From NCBI GenBank assembly GCA_947476825.1, contig CANJRV010000021.1, forward strand, positions 1 through 38,681: DNA of 38,681 nucleotides, read 5' to 3'. Below, piece after piece: positions 16,159 to 26,131 of this stretch; the stretch's first letter is position 1, and the number at the start of each line of letters is the position of its first letter. Under the pieces are notes generated by a model. It had not been told where the DNA came from and did no database searches. It saw nothing but the letters and a program-made list of their open reading frames with translations. The position numbers were made by a program, and so were the translations under genes. Source of the stretch: Bacteroidota bacterium (lineage in GTDB: Bacteria > Bacteroidota > Bacteroidia > Chitinophagales > Chitinophagaceae).

Positions 16159-17739
16159 ATGTACAGTTTATTTTTAAGAATAATATTCACAATATTATTT
16201 ATAGTTTCTATAAAGGTTGGAGAATCACAAACTAAGCAGAACTATTCTTGGATAGTTGGTTACGGAAATTCTAATGTTGTTAAATTTGAAAATTCAAATT
16301 TTTTATTTCAAAAACTATTTGATACATTATTTTTACCTTCTAGGAATTTCATTCCAGGAAGCAACATTTGTAATACAAATGGTAACATTATTTTACTAAG
16401 TAATGGGGTGAGTGTAATAGATAGCAATAAAAATTTTGTCGGTAATTTAGATAGTATAGGAGGAAGAGAATTTGTCAAATATAATAGTGGGGATTGTCCT
16501 TATACACAGTATTCAATTTTTTTACCTTTACAAAATAATATTTATTATTTTGTAAATAATTCTGTAAGTGATAGTTTTTGGGCATATTATAATAATACAG
16601 GAGGACTAGATTTTAATTTTGATGAATTGCTTTATTGCAAAATAGATATGAATGGTAATAATGGTTTAGGTATTTGTACAAAACGTGAAGTGAAACTGAT
16701 AGAAAAAGATACCTTAAGCAATACCCAAATGATGGCATGCAGACATGGCAATGGCAAGGACTGGTGGCTATTTAAGCAAGGTAGTATTAAAAATATAGTA
16801 CATAAATTTTTGTTTACCCAAGATAGTGTATTCAACTTTGGTACACAGAGTTTTGCAGAACCTGAATTTAGTAAATGGGATAATGGGGGGCAAAGTATGT
16901 TTAGCCAAGATGGAACAAAATATGCCACCACATGTACAGGAACTAAAAAAATATTTGTAGCCGATTTTAATCGTTGCTCAGGAGAATTGAGTAACCCTTT
17001 GGTGTATGATGTGCCACCACTCAGTGCGCATAACACTTTTGATAGTACTATGGTAGACGTATTGTCGGAAGGATTAGCATTTTCACCTAATGGTAGATTT
17101 CTTTATTTGAATATGTATTATAATATTCAACAATTAGATTTATTAGATTCAGATACAAGTACCCGATGGAGTGTGGTGGCAGGTTTAGATACTACATGGG
17201 ATGCATTTAATTCATATAGTAGTATGTATTTAGGACCTGATAATAAATTGTATGTAGGTAATTGGGGAGGATTGAGCAAACAAATGAGTTATTTTGATAC
17301 ACCAAATATTAAGGGTGTGGGTAGTGGGTTTTGCCCTCGTTGTTTGCGTTTTCCTAAAGTGGGTGTAACAGCACCACCATGTATGCCTAATTATGATTTA
17401 GGTGCTTTGCTAGATAATGGCTGTGATACTACAAAGCCACTACCAATTCCTATTGGAGTGGATATAATAATTGTACCTAATGCCTTTACGCCGAATGGTG
17501 ATGGTAAAAATGATGTATGGCATATTTTAAATCTTCCCTATTTGTATCAAGAAGGTATCACAATAGAACAAGTGGAGGTATATAACCGTTGGGGCAATAA
17601 AGTATACAGTAGTAGGGATATTGATTTTGCATGGAATGGCTCTGGCTGGGCAAGCGATAACTATTTTTATTTTATCCGTTACAAAACCAAAGCAGGTATG
17701 CATAAAATACAAAAGGGAAATATAGTTTTGATTAGGTAA
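16159..17739 (+). CDS. Secreted protein with T9SS type B (gliding-motility-associated) C-terminal domain
   Basis: A 526-residue exported protein with a signal peptide (about 1-23, ending GESQ). The body (about 30-450) shows repeating short strands with WIVGYGNSNVVKF, GGQSMFSQDGTKYATT, EGLAFSPNGRFLYLN and SSMYLGPDNKLYVGNWGG, which fits a WD40/beta-propeller-like fold. The last 70 residues are a type B sorting domain: PNAFTPNGDGKNDVW, then VEVYNRWGNKVY, W.G, YFYFIRYKT and a final KGNIVLIR. It should therefore be exported by T9SS and retained at the surface. The ligand or partner is unknown. A short orphan type A tail follows 6 bp after the stop. Confidence 0.85.
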   Translation: MYSLFLRIIFTILFIVSIKVGESQTKQNYSWIVGYGNSNVVKFENSNFLFQKLFDTLFLPSRNFIPGSNICNTNGNIILLSNGVSVIDSNKNFVGNLDSIGGREFVKYNSGDCPYTQYSIFLPLQNNIYYFVNNSVSDSFWAYYNNTGGLDFNFDELLYCKIDMNGNNGLGICTKREVKLIEKDTLSNTQMMACRHGNGKDWWLFKQGSIKNIVHKFLFTQDSVFNFGTQSFAEPEFSKWDNGGQSMFSQDGTKYATTCTGTKKIFVADFNRCSGELSNPLVYDVPPLSAHNTFDSTMVDVLSEGLAFSPNGRFLYLNMYYNIQQLDLLDSDTSTRWSVVAGLDTTWDAFNSYSSMYLGPDNKLYVGNWGGLSKQMSYFDTPNIKGVGSGFCPRCLRFPKVGVTAPPCMPNYDLGALLDNGCDTTKPLPIPIGVDIIIVPNAFTPNGDGKNDVWHILNLPYLYQEGITIEQVEVYNRWGNKVYSSRDIDFAWNGSGWASDNYFYFIRYKTKAGMHKIQKGNIVLIR

Positions 17740-17745
17740 AGAAAA

Positions 17746-17865
17746 ATGCTTAGAAGGAAATTCAAAACCTCAAACTCTCGATATCAAATAGATGTATCCC
17801 ATTTTAGAAAGGGTATTTATTTGATAAAGGTCAATGAGTATACTCGTAAAATAGTGATAGAATAA
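17746..17865 (+). pseudogene. Orphan T9SS type A C-terminal tail
   Basis: A 39-codon frame (ATG 17746, TAA 17863) too short to be a free-standing gene. Its residues YQIDVSHFRKGIYLIKV, then KIVIE at the end, are the last 30 positions of a T9SS type A sorting domain (hydrophobic strand, F..G.Y.IKV, basic residues, hydrophobic end). The first nine residues (MLRRKFKTS) do not fit. It lies directly behind the type B protein gene, so it looks like what remains of another secreted-protein gene whose front was deleted. Confidence 0.65.
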
Positions 17866-17939
17866 TTGTAAAATAGTTTGCTCTGCATTGTAGTCAATTG
17901 TGTCTATCACTTGTGTGTCACAAACCGAAACGAAAAATC

Positions 17940-20021
17940 CTACCCCAATAATCCCATAAATTCTTCTTCACTTAATATCGTAATCGTTCCTAATTTTTTT
18001 GCCTTTTCTAATTTACTTCCTGCATCTTCACCTACAACTAAATAGTTAAGTTTACTACTTACACTGCCTACCATACTTCCACCATTTTTTTCTACCAATG
18101 CTTCGGCTTCGCTGCGCTTCATGGTCATGGTGCCGGTAAATAAAAAGGTCTTACCAACTAAGTCACCTTGCATGGCATCATTTTTTTGTGTATTGGCAAG
18201 ACAAACACCTTCTTTTTCTAAGGCTTCTAAAATGGATCGGTTATCATGATGGGAGAAAAATTCTAAAATAGAAGTGGCTACTTTTTCACCTACATCATCA
18301 ATGCGTAATAAATCTTCTTTGGTCTTTTCATATAAATCGGTAAGGTGCGAAACGGTTCTGGCTAATGCCTTTGCAGTTGTTTCACCAACATAACGAATAC
18401 CTAATCCAAAGATCAATCTGTGTAAGGGTTGTGTTTTTGATTTCTCAATAGCCTCCTTTAAATTGATCATTGATTTTTCACCAAAGCCTTCTAGTGATTT
18501 TATTTGTTCAAAAGGTAAATGATAAATGCCAACGATGTTTTTGAGAAAGCCTTGCTCATAAAATTTACGCACCAAGGCATCACCTAATCCCCTAATATCC
18601 AATGCGTCTTTGGATGCATAATGCGCAATTCTTTCTATCACCTGTGCTTCGCAATTAATATTGGTACATCGCCAAACTGCCTCCTCCTCTGGCTTGTAGA
18701 GTACTTCACTACAAACAGGACAATGACTTGGAAAAATAATTTCTTGCTCTTTACCCGTTCTTAATTCTGGAAAAGATTTTACCACATAAGGAATTACATC
18801 TCCGGCTCTTTCAATCAAAACAGTATCACCAATCATCAATTGTTTTTCTTTCACCACTTCTTCATTAAACAAAGAGAGGGAAGAAATGGTAACACCGCCC
18901 AAAGCAACAGGAAGAATTTTAGCAACTGGTGTCACACTGCCTGTACGACCCACTTGATATTCAACATTGATCAATTTACTCGTAGCTTGTCGCGCCTTAA
19001 ATTTATAAGCAATTGCCCATCTTGGATGATGACTGGTTTGTCCAATTCTTTCTTGTAAATCTATACGGTTTACTTTCACTACCATGCCATCAATTTCATA
19101 AGGTAAATCGTCTCGCTTTTCTTCAAATTCTTGTACATAGCGAATGACGTCATCGATGTGATAAAATGTTTTTATATTGTCTAAGGAAGTCTTGAAACCC
19201 AATTGGGACAAGGATTCCAACATACCTTTATGCGTTTGCATCGCTGGATGTATCGTTTTATTTTCTATTAAAGAAGTATAACTCACATTGTATAAAAAAG
19301 CATCTAAATTTCGTTTGGCAACTTCATTGGTATCTTTAATTCGCAAACTTCCACTAGCAGCATTTCTAGCATTTGCAAGTGCTTGTTCGCCATTCGCCAT
19401 TAGCTTTTCATTATAAGCTGCAAAGCGTTTTTTTGTAATCACCACTTCCCCACGAATTTCAATTTGCTTGATATGAAATTGACTAATATTTGCTTTAATG
19501 GGAATAGAACGAATTTGTTTGGAGTTCATAGTAATATCATCGCCTTCTGTTCCATTGCCGCGAGTAGCACCGCGCGTCAATAAATCATTTTCATATACTA
19601 AAGAAATACTTGCACCATCAAACTTTGGTTCAACACAATATTCAATATGTTCTTGTTCACTTAACTCTCTACATTTTCTATCCCAATCAATTAAATCTTC
19701 GGCATTATAACTATTCTCCAAACTCAACATTGGCACCAAATGCGCTACGGTAGGAAAGTCTTTATTCAAGCCCTTTGCAACTCTTTGTGTTGGTGAGTCG
19801 AGTGTAATCAAGGAAGGATTTTTTTCTTCGATATTTTTTAATTGTTTGAATAAATAATCATACGCTGCATCTGCCAATACTGGATCATCTTGCACATAAT
19901 ATTTCCAATCGGCATAATTGATAATATCTTTTAAGCTATTCAAATCATCACTGTTCAATTCTCTTTCTGCAAATAAACGAGCGCTGTCTATAAAAGATTT
20001 TTCTTGTTCTATGGTATACAT
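17940..20021 (-). CDS. ligA: NAD-dependent DNA ligase
   Basis: Seals nicks in duplex DNA during replication and repair, using NAD+ to adenylate itself. The 693 residues are full length. In order: the Ia NAD-binding domain (WKYYVQDDPVLADAAYD, about 39-56), the adenylation site EPKFDGASIS with catalytic Lys133, the OB domain (YQVGRTGSVTPVAKI), a Cys4 zinc finger at Cys434, Cys437, Cys452 and Cys457, helix-hairpin-helix repeats (RGLGDALVRKF, SLEGFGEKS, GLGIRYVGETTA, IDDVGEKVA), and a C-terminal BRCT domain (about 615-693). The ATG at 20021 starts a typical MYTIEQEKSFI. It is a single-gene unit, divergent from the membrane-protein gene at 20180. Confidence 0.98.
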   Translation of the reverse strand: MYTIEQEKSFIDSARLFAERELNSDDLNSLKDIINYADWKYYVQDDPVLADAAYDYLFKQLKNIEEKNPSLITLDSPTQRVAKGLNKDFPTVAHLVPMLSLENSYNAEDLIDWDRKCRELSEQEHIEYCVEPKFDGASISLVYENDLLTRGATRGNGTEGDDITMNSKQIRSIPIKANISQFHIKQIEIRGEVVITKKRFAAYNEKLMANGEQALANARNAASGSLRIKDTNEVAKRNLDAFLYNVSYTSLIENKTIHPAMQTHKGMLESLSQLGFKTSLDNIKTFYHIDDVIRYVQEFEEKRDDLPYEIDGMVVKVNRIDLQERIGQTSHHPRWAIAYKFKARQATSKLINVEYQVGRTGSVTPVAKILPVALGGVTISSLSLFNEEVVKEKQLMIGDTVLIERAGDVIPYVVKSFPELRTGKEQEIIFPSHCPVCSEVLYKPEEEAVWRCTNINCEAQVIERIAHYASKDALDIRGLGDALVRKFYEQGFLKNIVGIYHLPFEQIKSLEGFGEKSMINLKEAIEKSKTQPLHRLIFGLGIRYVGETTAKALARTVSHLTDLYEKTKEDLLRIDDVGEKVATSILEFFSHHDNRSILEALEKEGVCLANTQKNDAMQGDLVGKTFLFTGTMTMKRSEAEALVEKNGGSMVGSVSSKLNYLVVGEDAGSKLEKAKKLGTITILSEEEFMGLLG

Positions 20022-20179
20022 AAATTATTTTTTGCTTAGCATTTTGAAACGTAAATGTGAAGCTTTTTTTTTGATAATTCCAACAACATGAAATATTTAG
20101 GAAGGGTTTATTCTTTATAGCAAATACGATAAACTAAAACTCTAGGCTATCTATTTCCTTTTTCTATCTTTACCACTTC

Positions 20180-21757
20180 ATGTTATATCGCTACGAAAAA
20201 TATTTTTTTTATTTGGTGCTGCTTTTAGCGCTTAGTATCATCATCATTCCCAAGTATTATATAACTGGCGATGGAAGTAGTCATGTATATAACGCAAAAG
20301 TTTTATTCGATTATTTGTTCGGTCATGAACGGGCTTTCTATAAAGAGTTTTACGCCATCAATCGAGATATAGATGCCAATTGGGTGAGCCATATTATTTT
20401 GGGCACTTTGCTACAAGTATTACCAGCTTGGCTTGCAGACAAATCTTTTCAACTCATCTACTTGCTTAGTTTCGCATTTGGATTTCGTTATTTGATACAA
20501 TCTATTCAAAAAGAAAATAGTTTTTTAAGTCTGTTATTTTTTCCATTTGTTTTCACTTTGCCATTTCAAGAAGGCTTTTATAATTATGCATTAAGCATTA
20601 CCTTTCTCTTTTGGACGCTTGCTTATTTCATTCGCCATAGTCAACGATTGGATAATGCTATTCGGCAAATGACTTGTGGTTTATTACTTCTGCTAACTAC
20701 ATTTACACATAGCATGGTTGGTGTATATGCGATGGTTTTACTGTTTGGTTTATGGGCGATAGAGCTGTTAACTACCAACAAACACTTTACGATTCGTCAA
20801 CATCTTGAATCCTTCATTCGACTCGTTTGGATAGAATCTATTTCTCTTTTTATGGTATTATTATTTGCATTAAAAAGGACAACAGATACAGTGCCGCATG
20901 CATGGACAAGTGCTGAAAAAATCAAACAATTTTTTTTATTATTTGCATCACAAAGTACTCGCAACGCAGAGGTTTATCCAGCCATCGGTGTTGGTGTTTT
21001 GCTATTGGTTTTTGTAGTATTCAGTTTAGTACAAAAGAAAATTGGGCTCGATAAACGCGCTTACTTATTCATGGGATGTAGTCTGTTTACTTTTGTGGCT
21101 TATGTGTATAGTCCGCATAGTGTGGGTGGTGTAGGTTCTATTGATATTCGATTGGCGTATTTACCTTTTCTATTTTTACTCCTTTACTTGGCTGCTATTT
21201 CCTGGAGTAATATGTCCAAAAATATATTTATGTTTTCGGCTATTTGTATCTCTAGTTTGTTTCTACTTATTCGATTTCCTTATGTGATGCAAGCAAGTCG
21301 TATCGGTGAAGAAATCATGACAGCTAAAAATTATATTGCCGATAAGAGCGTAGTTCTAATTGTACATAACGATGATTGGCAAAGGCTTACCAGCGGAGAT
21401 AGTCTTTTTCAGAAAGATGGTTCTTTCATTCATTTCAGTGATATGTTGGGAGCAGAAAAAGATAAACACTTGATACTCATCAACAATTATGAAGCAGAAA
21501 TAAATTACTTTCCAGTGAATTGGCGAGAGGGTAAAAATCCTAGAGCAAGTATACAAGAATTGATGCCAGGTACTTATCCGCCAAGTGGGAATTTGTCCTT
21601 ATATGAAAAACAAATTCAACGGAAAATAGATTATGTGGTAATGCAAAACGGTGGAAACGCAATGAGCGACACGGCACAAATAATTGGGTTACATGATAAT
21701 TTCAACCAAGTATATGCAAGTGAAAATCATGTAGTGATGGTGCATAAGCGAAAATAA
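20180..21757 (+). CDS. Polytopic membrane protein, GT-C glycosyltransferase-like
   Basis: A 525-residue integral membrane protein with about 10-11 hydrophobic helices between residues 8 and 400, and a soluble C-terminal domain (about 400-525) with no known motif. Right after the first helix is a GDGSSHVYNAKVLFDY segment: an acidic residue in the first extracytoplasmic loop followed by a helix, as in GT-C glycosyltransferases that use polyprenyl-phosphate sugars. That similarity is by layout only; I cannot name a subfamily, and acyl- or polymer-export functions are not excluded. It is a single-gene unit. Convergent aspS lies beyond a hairpin repeat. Confidence 0.7.
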   Translation: MLYRYEKYFFYLVLLLALSIIIIPKYYITGDGSSHVYNAKVLFDYLFGHERAFYKEFYAINRDIDANWVSHIILGTLLQVLPAWLADKSFQLIYLLSFAFGFRYLIQSIQKENSFLSLLFFPFVFTLPFQEGFYNYALSITFLFWTLAYFIRHSQRLDNAIRQMTCGLLLLLTTFTHSMVGVYAMVLLFGLWAIELLTTNKHFTIRQHLESFIRLVWIESISLFMVLLFALKRTTDTVPHAWTSAEKIKQFFLLFASQSTRNAEVYPAIGVGVLLLVFVVFSLVQKKIGLDKRAYLFMGCSLFTFVAYVYSPHSVGGVGSIDIRLAYLPFLFLLLYLAAISWSNMSKNIFMFSAICISSLFLLIRFPYVMQASRIGEEIMTAKNYIADKSVVLIVHNDDWQRLTSGDSLFQKDGSFIHFSDMLGAEKDKHLILINNYEAEINYFPVNWREGKNPRASIQELMPGTYPPSGNLSLYEKQIQRKIDYVVMQNGGNAMSDTAQIIGLHDNFNQVYASENHVVMVHKRK

Positions 21758-21817
21758 AATTGGCAAGTAAAAAAGAGTAGAAAAATAAGCGATAGTATAT
21801 TTTTAAACGGAGTTTGT

Positions 21818-21911
21818 ATTGCGGCAACGATTGCAGTGGAAATCCTTTTTGCGGCGAAGCAAGCAAAAAGATTGGAACGGAAAGCGTGTCAGCCGCCCAA
21901 ATTATTTTCAC
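21818..21911 (-). repeat. Dispersed hairpin repeat, copy 2
   Basis: About 94 bp, the reverse complement of the element at 8049-8143 at roughly 90% identity. The core is CTTTTTGC (about 21845-21852) / GCAAAAAG (21863-21870). It lies between two convergent genes (the membrane protein and aspS), a position where a hairpin could also end transcription from both sides. Confidence 0.8.
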
Positions 21912-21937
21912 TCCATTTTTTGTATCGAAAGTGACTT

Positions 21938-23686
21938 TTATTCTACCGATTGTAATCCTAATTCCTTCATTTGTTTTGCATCGATATGACTTGGTGCATC
22001 CAACATCATATCACGGCCTGCATTGTTTTTTGGGAAGGCAATAAAATCTCTTATCGCTTCAGTACCTGCTAGCAATGCACACAAGCGATCGAAGCCCAAT
22101 GCAATGCCACCATGTGGCGGTGTGCCGTATTCAAACGCAGATAATAAAAACCCAAATTGTAGATTGGATTCTTCTTTACTCATGCCCAAAGCGGCGAACA
22201 TTTTTTCTTGTAATGATTTTTGAAAAATACGAATTGAACCTCCACCAACTTCCGTTCCATTCAACACTAAATCGTACGCATTGGCTCTGATGTCCTTGTA
22301 TTTCGAGGTATCATTCATCCATTCGATATGGGCAGGTATTGGGGAAGTGAATGGATGATGACAAGCAATCCATCTTGCATTTTCGTCATCATATTCAAAC
22401 AAAGGAAAATCGATAACCCATAGCGGTTTGAATACAGAATTATCGCGTAATCCTAAACGATTACCCATTTCTAAACGCAGTTCGCTAATGGCTTTTCGAG
22501 TAAGCGCTTCATTGCCAGCAACGATCAAAATTAAATCGCCAGCTTGTGCGCCACAGGTGTTTGCAATCTCTTTTAATTTTTCTGCATCAAAGAATTTATC
22601 TACTGAGCTTTTATACGTTCCATCGGTATTTACTTTGATATACACAAGCCCCTTCATCCCTATTTGCGGGCGTTTCACCCATTCTGTTAATTCGTCCAAT
22701 TGCTTGCGCGTGTATTCACTACAGCCTGGAGCGGCTATGCCAATGACCAATTCGGCATCATCAAAAACAGGAAATTGTTGACCTTTTGCAAGAGCATTTA
22801 GATTTTTTATTTTCATGTCAAAACGAATATCCGGTTTGTCATTTCCATAATCACGCATTGCCTCTTCCCAAGTCATTCGTGGAAAGGCATCGGGCATGTC
22901 TATATTTTTTACGTCTTTAAAAATGTATTTCGCCATCGCCTCAAATGTTTCCAAAATATCTTCTTGATTGACGAAACTCATTTCGCAATCGATTTGTGTA
23001 AATTCTGGTTGACGATCTGCTCGCAAATCTTCATCACGAAAACATTTTACAATTTGGAAATAACGATCATAACCTGCTACCATCAACAACTGCTTAAACA
23101 ATTGCGGCGATTGCGGTAAGGCATAAAATTGTCCTTGGTGCATGCGACTTGGCACTACAAAATCACGCGCACCTTCAGGTGTAGATTTAATTAAAAAAGG
23201 AGTTTCTACTTCCATGAATTTCGCGGCATCCAAAAAATTTCTCGTAGCACGACTTACTGCATAACGCAATTCTAAATTCTTGCGCACGACATCTCTTCGT
23301 AAATCGAGATAACGATATTTCATGCGCAATTCATCGCCACCATCCGTGTCATCTTCTATCGTAAAAGGCGGTACAGCCGAGGCATTGAAAATTTGATATT
23401 CGAGCACTTCAATCTCAATATCGCCGGTCGGAATTTGATTATTTTTATTACTGCGCTCTACTACTTTTCCTTTCGCTTCAATCACAAATTCTCTACCCAA
23501 TGGATTCGATTCTAAAACAACATTTAATGCATCATTAAAGTACAATTGCGTAATTCCATATCTATCGCGAAGATCTATAAAAGTAATGCTTCCAAATTTT
23601 CGGATAGTTTTTACCCAACCAGATAATACAACGGATTGTCCAATATGTTCTGTTCTTAATTCGCCACAGGTATGTGTTCTATGCAT
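21938..23686 (-). CDS. aspS: Aspartyl-tRNA synthetase
   Basis: Charges tRNA-Asp with aspartate; class II synthetase. The frame is open to 23779, but the ATG at 23686 gives [11 protein letters not shown], the standard start, and 582 residues (bacterial AspRS has about 580-600). The extra 31 codons upstream would overlap the next gene and lack homology. In order: the anticodon-binding OB domain ([26 protein letters not shown]), class II motif 1 region, motif 2 ([19 protein letters not shown]), the bacterial insertion domain, then motif 3 ([15 protein letters not shown]). Whether it is discriminating or also charges tRNA-Asn cannot be read here. It lies 82 bp after the DUF1801 gene and may have its own promoter. 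Confidence 0.97.
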   Translation of the reverse strand: MHRTHTCGELRTEHIGQSVVLSGWVKTIRKFGSITFIDLRDRYGITQLYFNDALNVVLESNPLGREFVIEAKGKVVERSNKNNQIPTGDIEIEVLEYQIFNASAVPPFTIEDDTDGGDELRMKYRYLDLRRDVVRKNLELRYAVSRATRNFLDAAKFMEVETPFLIKSTPEGARDFVVPSRMHQGQFYALPQSPQLFKQLLMVAGYDRYFQIVKCFRDEDLRADRQPEFTQIDCEMSFVNQEDILETFEAMAKYIFKDVKNIDMPDAFPRMTWEEAMRDYGNDKPDIRFDMKIKNLNALAKGQQFPVFDDAELVIGIAAPGCSEYTRKQLDELTEWVKRPQIGMKGLVYIKVNTDGTYKSSVDKFFDAEKLKEIANTCGAQAGDLILIVAGNEALTRKAISELRLEMGNRLGLRDNSVFKPLWVIDFPLFEYDDENARWIACHHPFTSPIPAHIEWMNDTSKYKDIRANAYDLVLNGTEVGGGSIRIFQKSLQEKMFAALGMSKEESNLQFGFLLSAFEYGTPPHGGIALGFDRLCALLAGTEAIRDFIAFPKNNAGRDMMLDAPSHIDAKQMKELGLQSVE

Positions 23687-23709
23687 GATACATTTTGTTT
23701 GAATGGGCG

Positions 23710-23717
23710 CAAATATA
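23710..23717 (-). promoter_or_regulatory. Candidate -7 box for aspS
   Basis: On the minus strand TATATTTG is an exact match to TAnnTTTG and lies 23 bp before the chosen aspS ATG, which supports that start over the longer frame. The -33 element is not clear. Confidence 0.4.
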
Positions 23718-23768
23718 GTCAAAATGTGCAATGAAATTTTATCGACGTTATAGGCTAAAAGAAAGGCT

Positions 23769-24134
23769 TTAACTCGCAAAAGTTTTATCTAATTCAATTG
23801 CTTCTGCCAAGAGTTTACGAATCGCTTCTTCATTGATTTCTTTTGGTTCAAAAAATATTTTATAGAAAATCTGTTTGTTCGTGCCGTGTGTTAAATAGTG
23901 GTCTTCATCTTGTAATTTGTTTCCATACCAAAATCCCAATAAAACGCCATTCTTAATTCCGCCTCTTGGAATGCTGGATGGCCACACGATGCAGATTCCT
24001 TTATTGCCATAAAAATAAGGAACACTAAATGATATTTTTTCTTTGCAATAGTTGGGCAAAGATTCGCGAATGATTTGCAACAATACGTCTACTATTATCT
24101 TTTTATTTTCGGGAAGTAATGAAAATAATTCCAA
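23769..24134 (-). CDS. DUF1801 domain protein
   Basis: A 121-residue soluble cytoplasmic protein resembling the YdhG/DUF1801 family: [25 protein letters not shown] beginning, KGICIVWP centre with a small hydrophobic strand, and [12 protein letters not shown] before a C-terminal helical pair ([18 protein letters not shown]). The molecular role of the family is unknown. The fold is thought to be frataxin-like or YjbR-like, stated from memory. It shares strand and spacing with the genes on both sides but has no functional link to them. Confidence 0.75.
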   Translation of the reverse strand: MELFSLLPENKKIIVDVLLQIIRESLPNYCKEKISFSVPYFYGNKGICIVWPSSIPRGGIKNGVLLGFWYGNKLQDEDHYLTHGTNKQIFYKIFFEPKEINEEAIRKLLAEAIELDKTFAS

Positions 24135-24164
24135 TAGGCTTTTTACTTTTACTGAATCTGGGCT

Positions 24165-24698
24165 TTAATTTTTTGGTAGAAAGGAGTTTAATATTTTTTC
24201 GCCTGTTCCTTTGAACTTCAGGAAGCTAGTTTTTTCAGTAACAAAGGTTAGCACATAGGCTTTTTCTTGTTGAATAATATAATACTGTTCAAATTGTAAA
24301 TGGAAGACACCTTGATCTCCAGAATAAATAATTCGATGGAATTCAGTGCTCCCATTTTTTATTTTTTTACTTTCATCAATTACACAATTAGTAACCATTG
24401 ATTTTATTTGACCAAGTGAAAGTTCCGCAAATTGATCCAAATCTATATTCATTCCTTTCAAATCTTGAATGATAAGATTTATATTTTCTTTGAATGTATC
24501 TTTTTCACTTTCTACAGGGGAAAACAAAATAAAGCTTGTACCCATTTGTTTACTGCTATCTAAATCCCAATCATCCGGATATTCTACAGAAAATTGATTG
24601 TCATTTAGTTTTAGCCATTTGGTATTTGCTGCAGATGGCGTTTGACAGAATGTGATATAGGTAATAGAAATGAATAAAAAAGTAAGTAAGGTTTTCAT
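24165..24698 (-). CDS. Exported PsbP/DcrB-like protein
   Basis: A 177-residue protein from the ATG at 24698. An upstream ATG at 24722 adds MNLLNKNQ, but the later start begins directly with a signal peptide (MKTLLTFLFISITYITFCQ). The mature region, with KLNDNQFSVEYPDDWDLDSS, SFILFSPVE and then NINLIIQDLKGMNIDLDQFAE, has the pattern of the PsbP/DcrB-like fold (sandwich of strands around an amphipathic helix), often found in small exported proteins. The C-terminal part (VLTFVTEKTSFLKFKGTGEKILNSFL) matches the last strand and helix. The role is unknown. It lies about 60 bp after dapB on the same strand. Confidence 0.7.
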   Translation of the reverse strand: MKTLLTFLFISITYITFCQTPSAANTKWLKLNDNQFSVEYPDDWDLDSSKQMGTSFILFSPVESEKDTFKENINLIIQDLKGMNIDLDQFAELSLGQIKSMVTNCVIDESKKIKNGSTEFHRIIYSGDQGVFHLQFEQYYIIQQEKAYVLTFVTEKTSFLKFKGTGEKILNSFLPKN

Positions 24699-24756
24699 TT
24701 GGTTTTTATTTAATAAGTTCATTAATACTGTTTGTTTTTGACACCAAACGTCGCTA

Positions 24757-25473
24757 TTACATACCTAACACATCACTGATTTCAAACACACCTTTTTTAC
24801 CAACCAAAAATTCAGCAGCAAGTAATGCACCCGTTGCGAAGCCTTGTCGGTTGTGTGCTGTATGTGTGATGCTGATGTCGTCTATGGATGAAGAATAGGT
24901 TATAGTATGTGTGCCAGGAGCTGGATCTATGCGTTTAGAAAGGATGGATAATTCTGTTGGATTATTGCCCTCAGTATTAATCCAACTTTTTTTGATATGA
25001 CTATTTTCCAAAATCCCTTCTGCCAATGTTACTGCTGTTCCGCTAGGTGCATCCTTTTTTTGTGTATGGTGGATCTCTTCCATTTGTACATTATATTCTG
25101 TATGTACTTGCATGAGTTTTGCTAAATGCTTGTTCAATGCAAAAAATAAATTAACACCGATACTAAAATTACTTGCGTATAAAAAAGCAGTATTATTTTT
25201 TATGCAAAGGCTTTTGGCTTCTTCCAATTGCGTGAGCCAAGCGGTAGTACCACACACAACAGGTACGCCAGCTTCAAGGCATTTTTTTACATTCTGGAAA
25301 GCAGTATCTGGGGTTGAAAATTCAATACAAACATCTGCACGTTTTATATTTTCAGCTGTAAAATCTGCAAGGTCATGGGTACTGATTTTCAATACAATTT
25401 CATGTCCTTTCGCCAAAGCTATTTTTTCAATTTCTTTTCCCATTTTGCCGTACCCAATAAGCGCGATTTTCAT
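24757..25473 (-). CDS. dapB: 4-hydroxy-tetrahydrodipicolinate reductase
   Basis: NAD(P)H-dependent reductase of the diaminopimelate/lysine pathway, supplying meso-DAP for peptidoglycan and lysine. It has 238 residues, slightly shorter than E. coli DapB, which is normal in Bacteroidota. The Rossmann nucleotide-binding start is IALIGYGKMGKEI (GxGxMG, residues 7-12); FSTPDTAFQNV and VVCGTTAW follow. The catalytic block is MEEIHHTQKKDAPSGTA, with active His135/His136 and Lys139/Lys140. The C-terminal RQGFATGALLAAEFLVGKKGVF closes the family. It sits at the end of the parA-parB-DUF5683-dapB cluster; the signal peptidase gene that often follows dapB is not here. Confidence 0.97.
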   Translation of the reverse strand: MKIALIGYGKMGKEIEKIALAKGHEIVLKISTHDLADFTAENIKRADVCIEFSTPDTAFQNVKKCLEAGVPVVCGTTAWLTQLEEAKSLCIKNNTAFLYASNFSIGVNLFFALNKHLAKLMQVHTEYNVQMEEIHHTQKKDAPSGTAVTLAEGILENSHIKKSWINTEGNNPTELSILSKRIDPAPGTHTITYSSSIDDISITHTAHNRQGFATGALLAAEFLVGKKGVFEISDVLGM

Positions 25474-25509
25474 AGATGAAGTATTTATTGAATGTGAAAA
25501 GAAGGTAAT

Positions 25510-26115
25510 TTATTTTAAACAAAAAGATAATTTGACTCCATATTGTTTTGTGGAATTGTAAAAAGGAGATGCATGAAAACCAATGTCTTTGCTTTTGTCG
25601 AAACTTCGTAAATGTGCTGCAACATAAGCATCTAAGATATTGAGTAAATAACCAACGCCTCCTGTGATAATAGAATATTCAGTATATTTTCGAAATCCTT
25701 TTCGCAATAAATTCAAGTCTTCAGTGGTCCGTTCACTGAAAGTAGTATCATCATTTGCAGGATTATTATCAATTCGATTGATATAAGCCTTTTGGTATTT
25801 TTGATAGTCTTGATAATTCGTATAAATAAAATAGGAAACTACGCCTGTGCCAGCAATCACTAAACCAGTTTTCCAATATTGCTTGTTATAGAATTGTCCC
25901 AAACCTGGTAGTATAGCCGAATACATGCCAGCGCGTTTTGCAATGGGTGTTCGTGTGTTAAATTTGAAAATGCTATCTGGAAAATTGGATTGCGTTTTTT
26001 TGTTCAATGTGCGATGAATAGCAAGGGCTGAACTGTCTTTTTTTTGCGCAAATGTATTTGTGAAAATACTTATACAAGCACAAAAAGTAAGTAGGATATA
26101 AACCGTTTTTGCCAT
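25510..26115 (-). CDS. DUF5683 membrane protein
   Basis: A 201-residue exported or membrane protein. A signal peptide (1-23, ending TFAQ) is followed by a linker, then RAGMYSAILPGLGQFYNKQYWKTG with a Pro-Gly-Leu-Gly-Gln turn that is characteristic of the family, a membrane helix (about 83-100) and a second hydrophobic segment near 148-165. Its function is not known. It lies 16 bp after parB and 36 bp before dapB, the usual position of DUF5683 genes in Bacteroidota, so the order is conserved and not accidental. Confidence 0.85.
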   Translation of the reverse strand: MAKTVYILLTFCACISIFTNTFAQKKDSSALAIHRTLNKKTQSNFPDSIFKFNTRTPIAKRAGMYSAILPGLGQFYNKQYWKTGLVIAGTGVVSYFIYTNYQDYQKYQKAYINRIDNNPANDDTTFSERTTEDLNLLRKGFRKYTEYSIITGGVGYLLNILDAYVAAHLRSFDKSKDIGFHASPFYNSTKQYGVKLSFCLK

Positions 26116-26131
26116 AGATCGAAGAAGTAGA

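Noticed and set aside
21702-21911. 69-residue open frame through dispersed repeat copy 2.
   Set aside because: It overlaps the end of the membrane-protein gene, and the shared part follows the hairpin element; non-coding repeat is the simpler explanation.
23687-23779. 31-codon N-terminal extension of AspRS.
   Set aside because: It overlaps the DUF1801 gene, crosses a good -7 box, and [11 protein letters not shown] is the family start.
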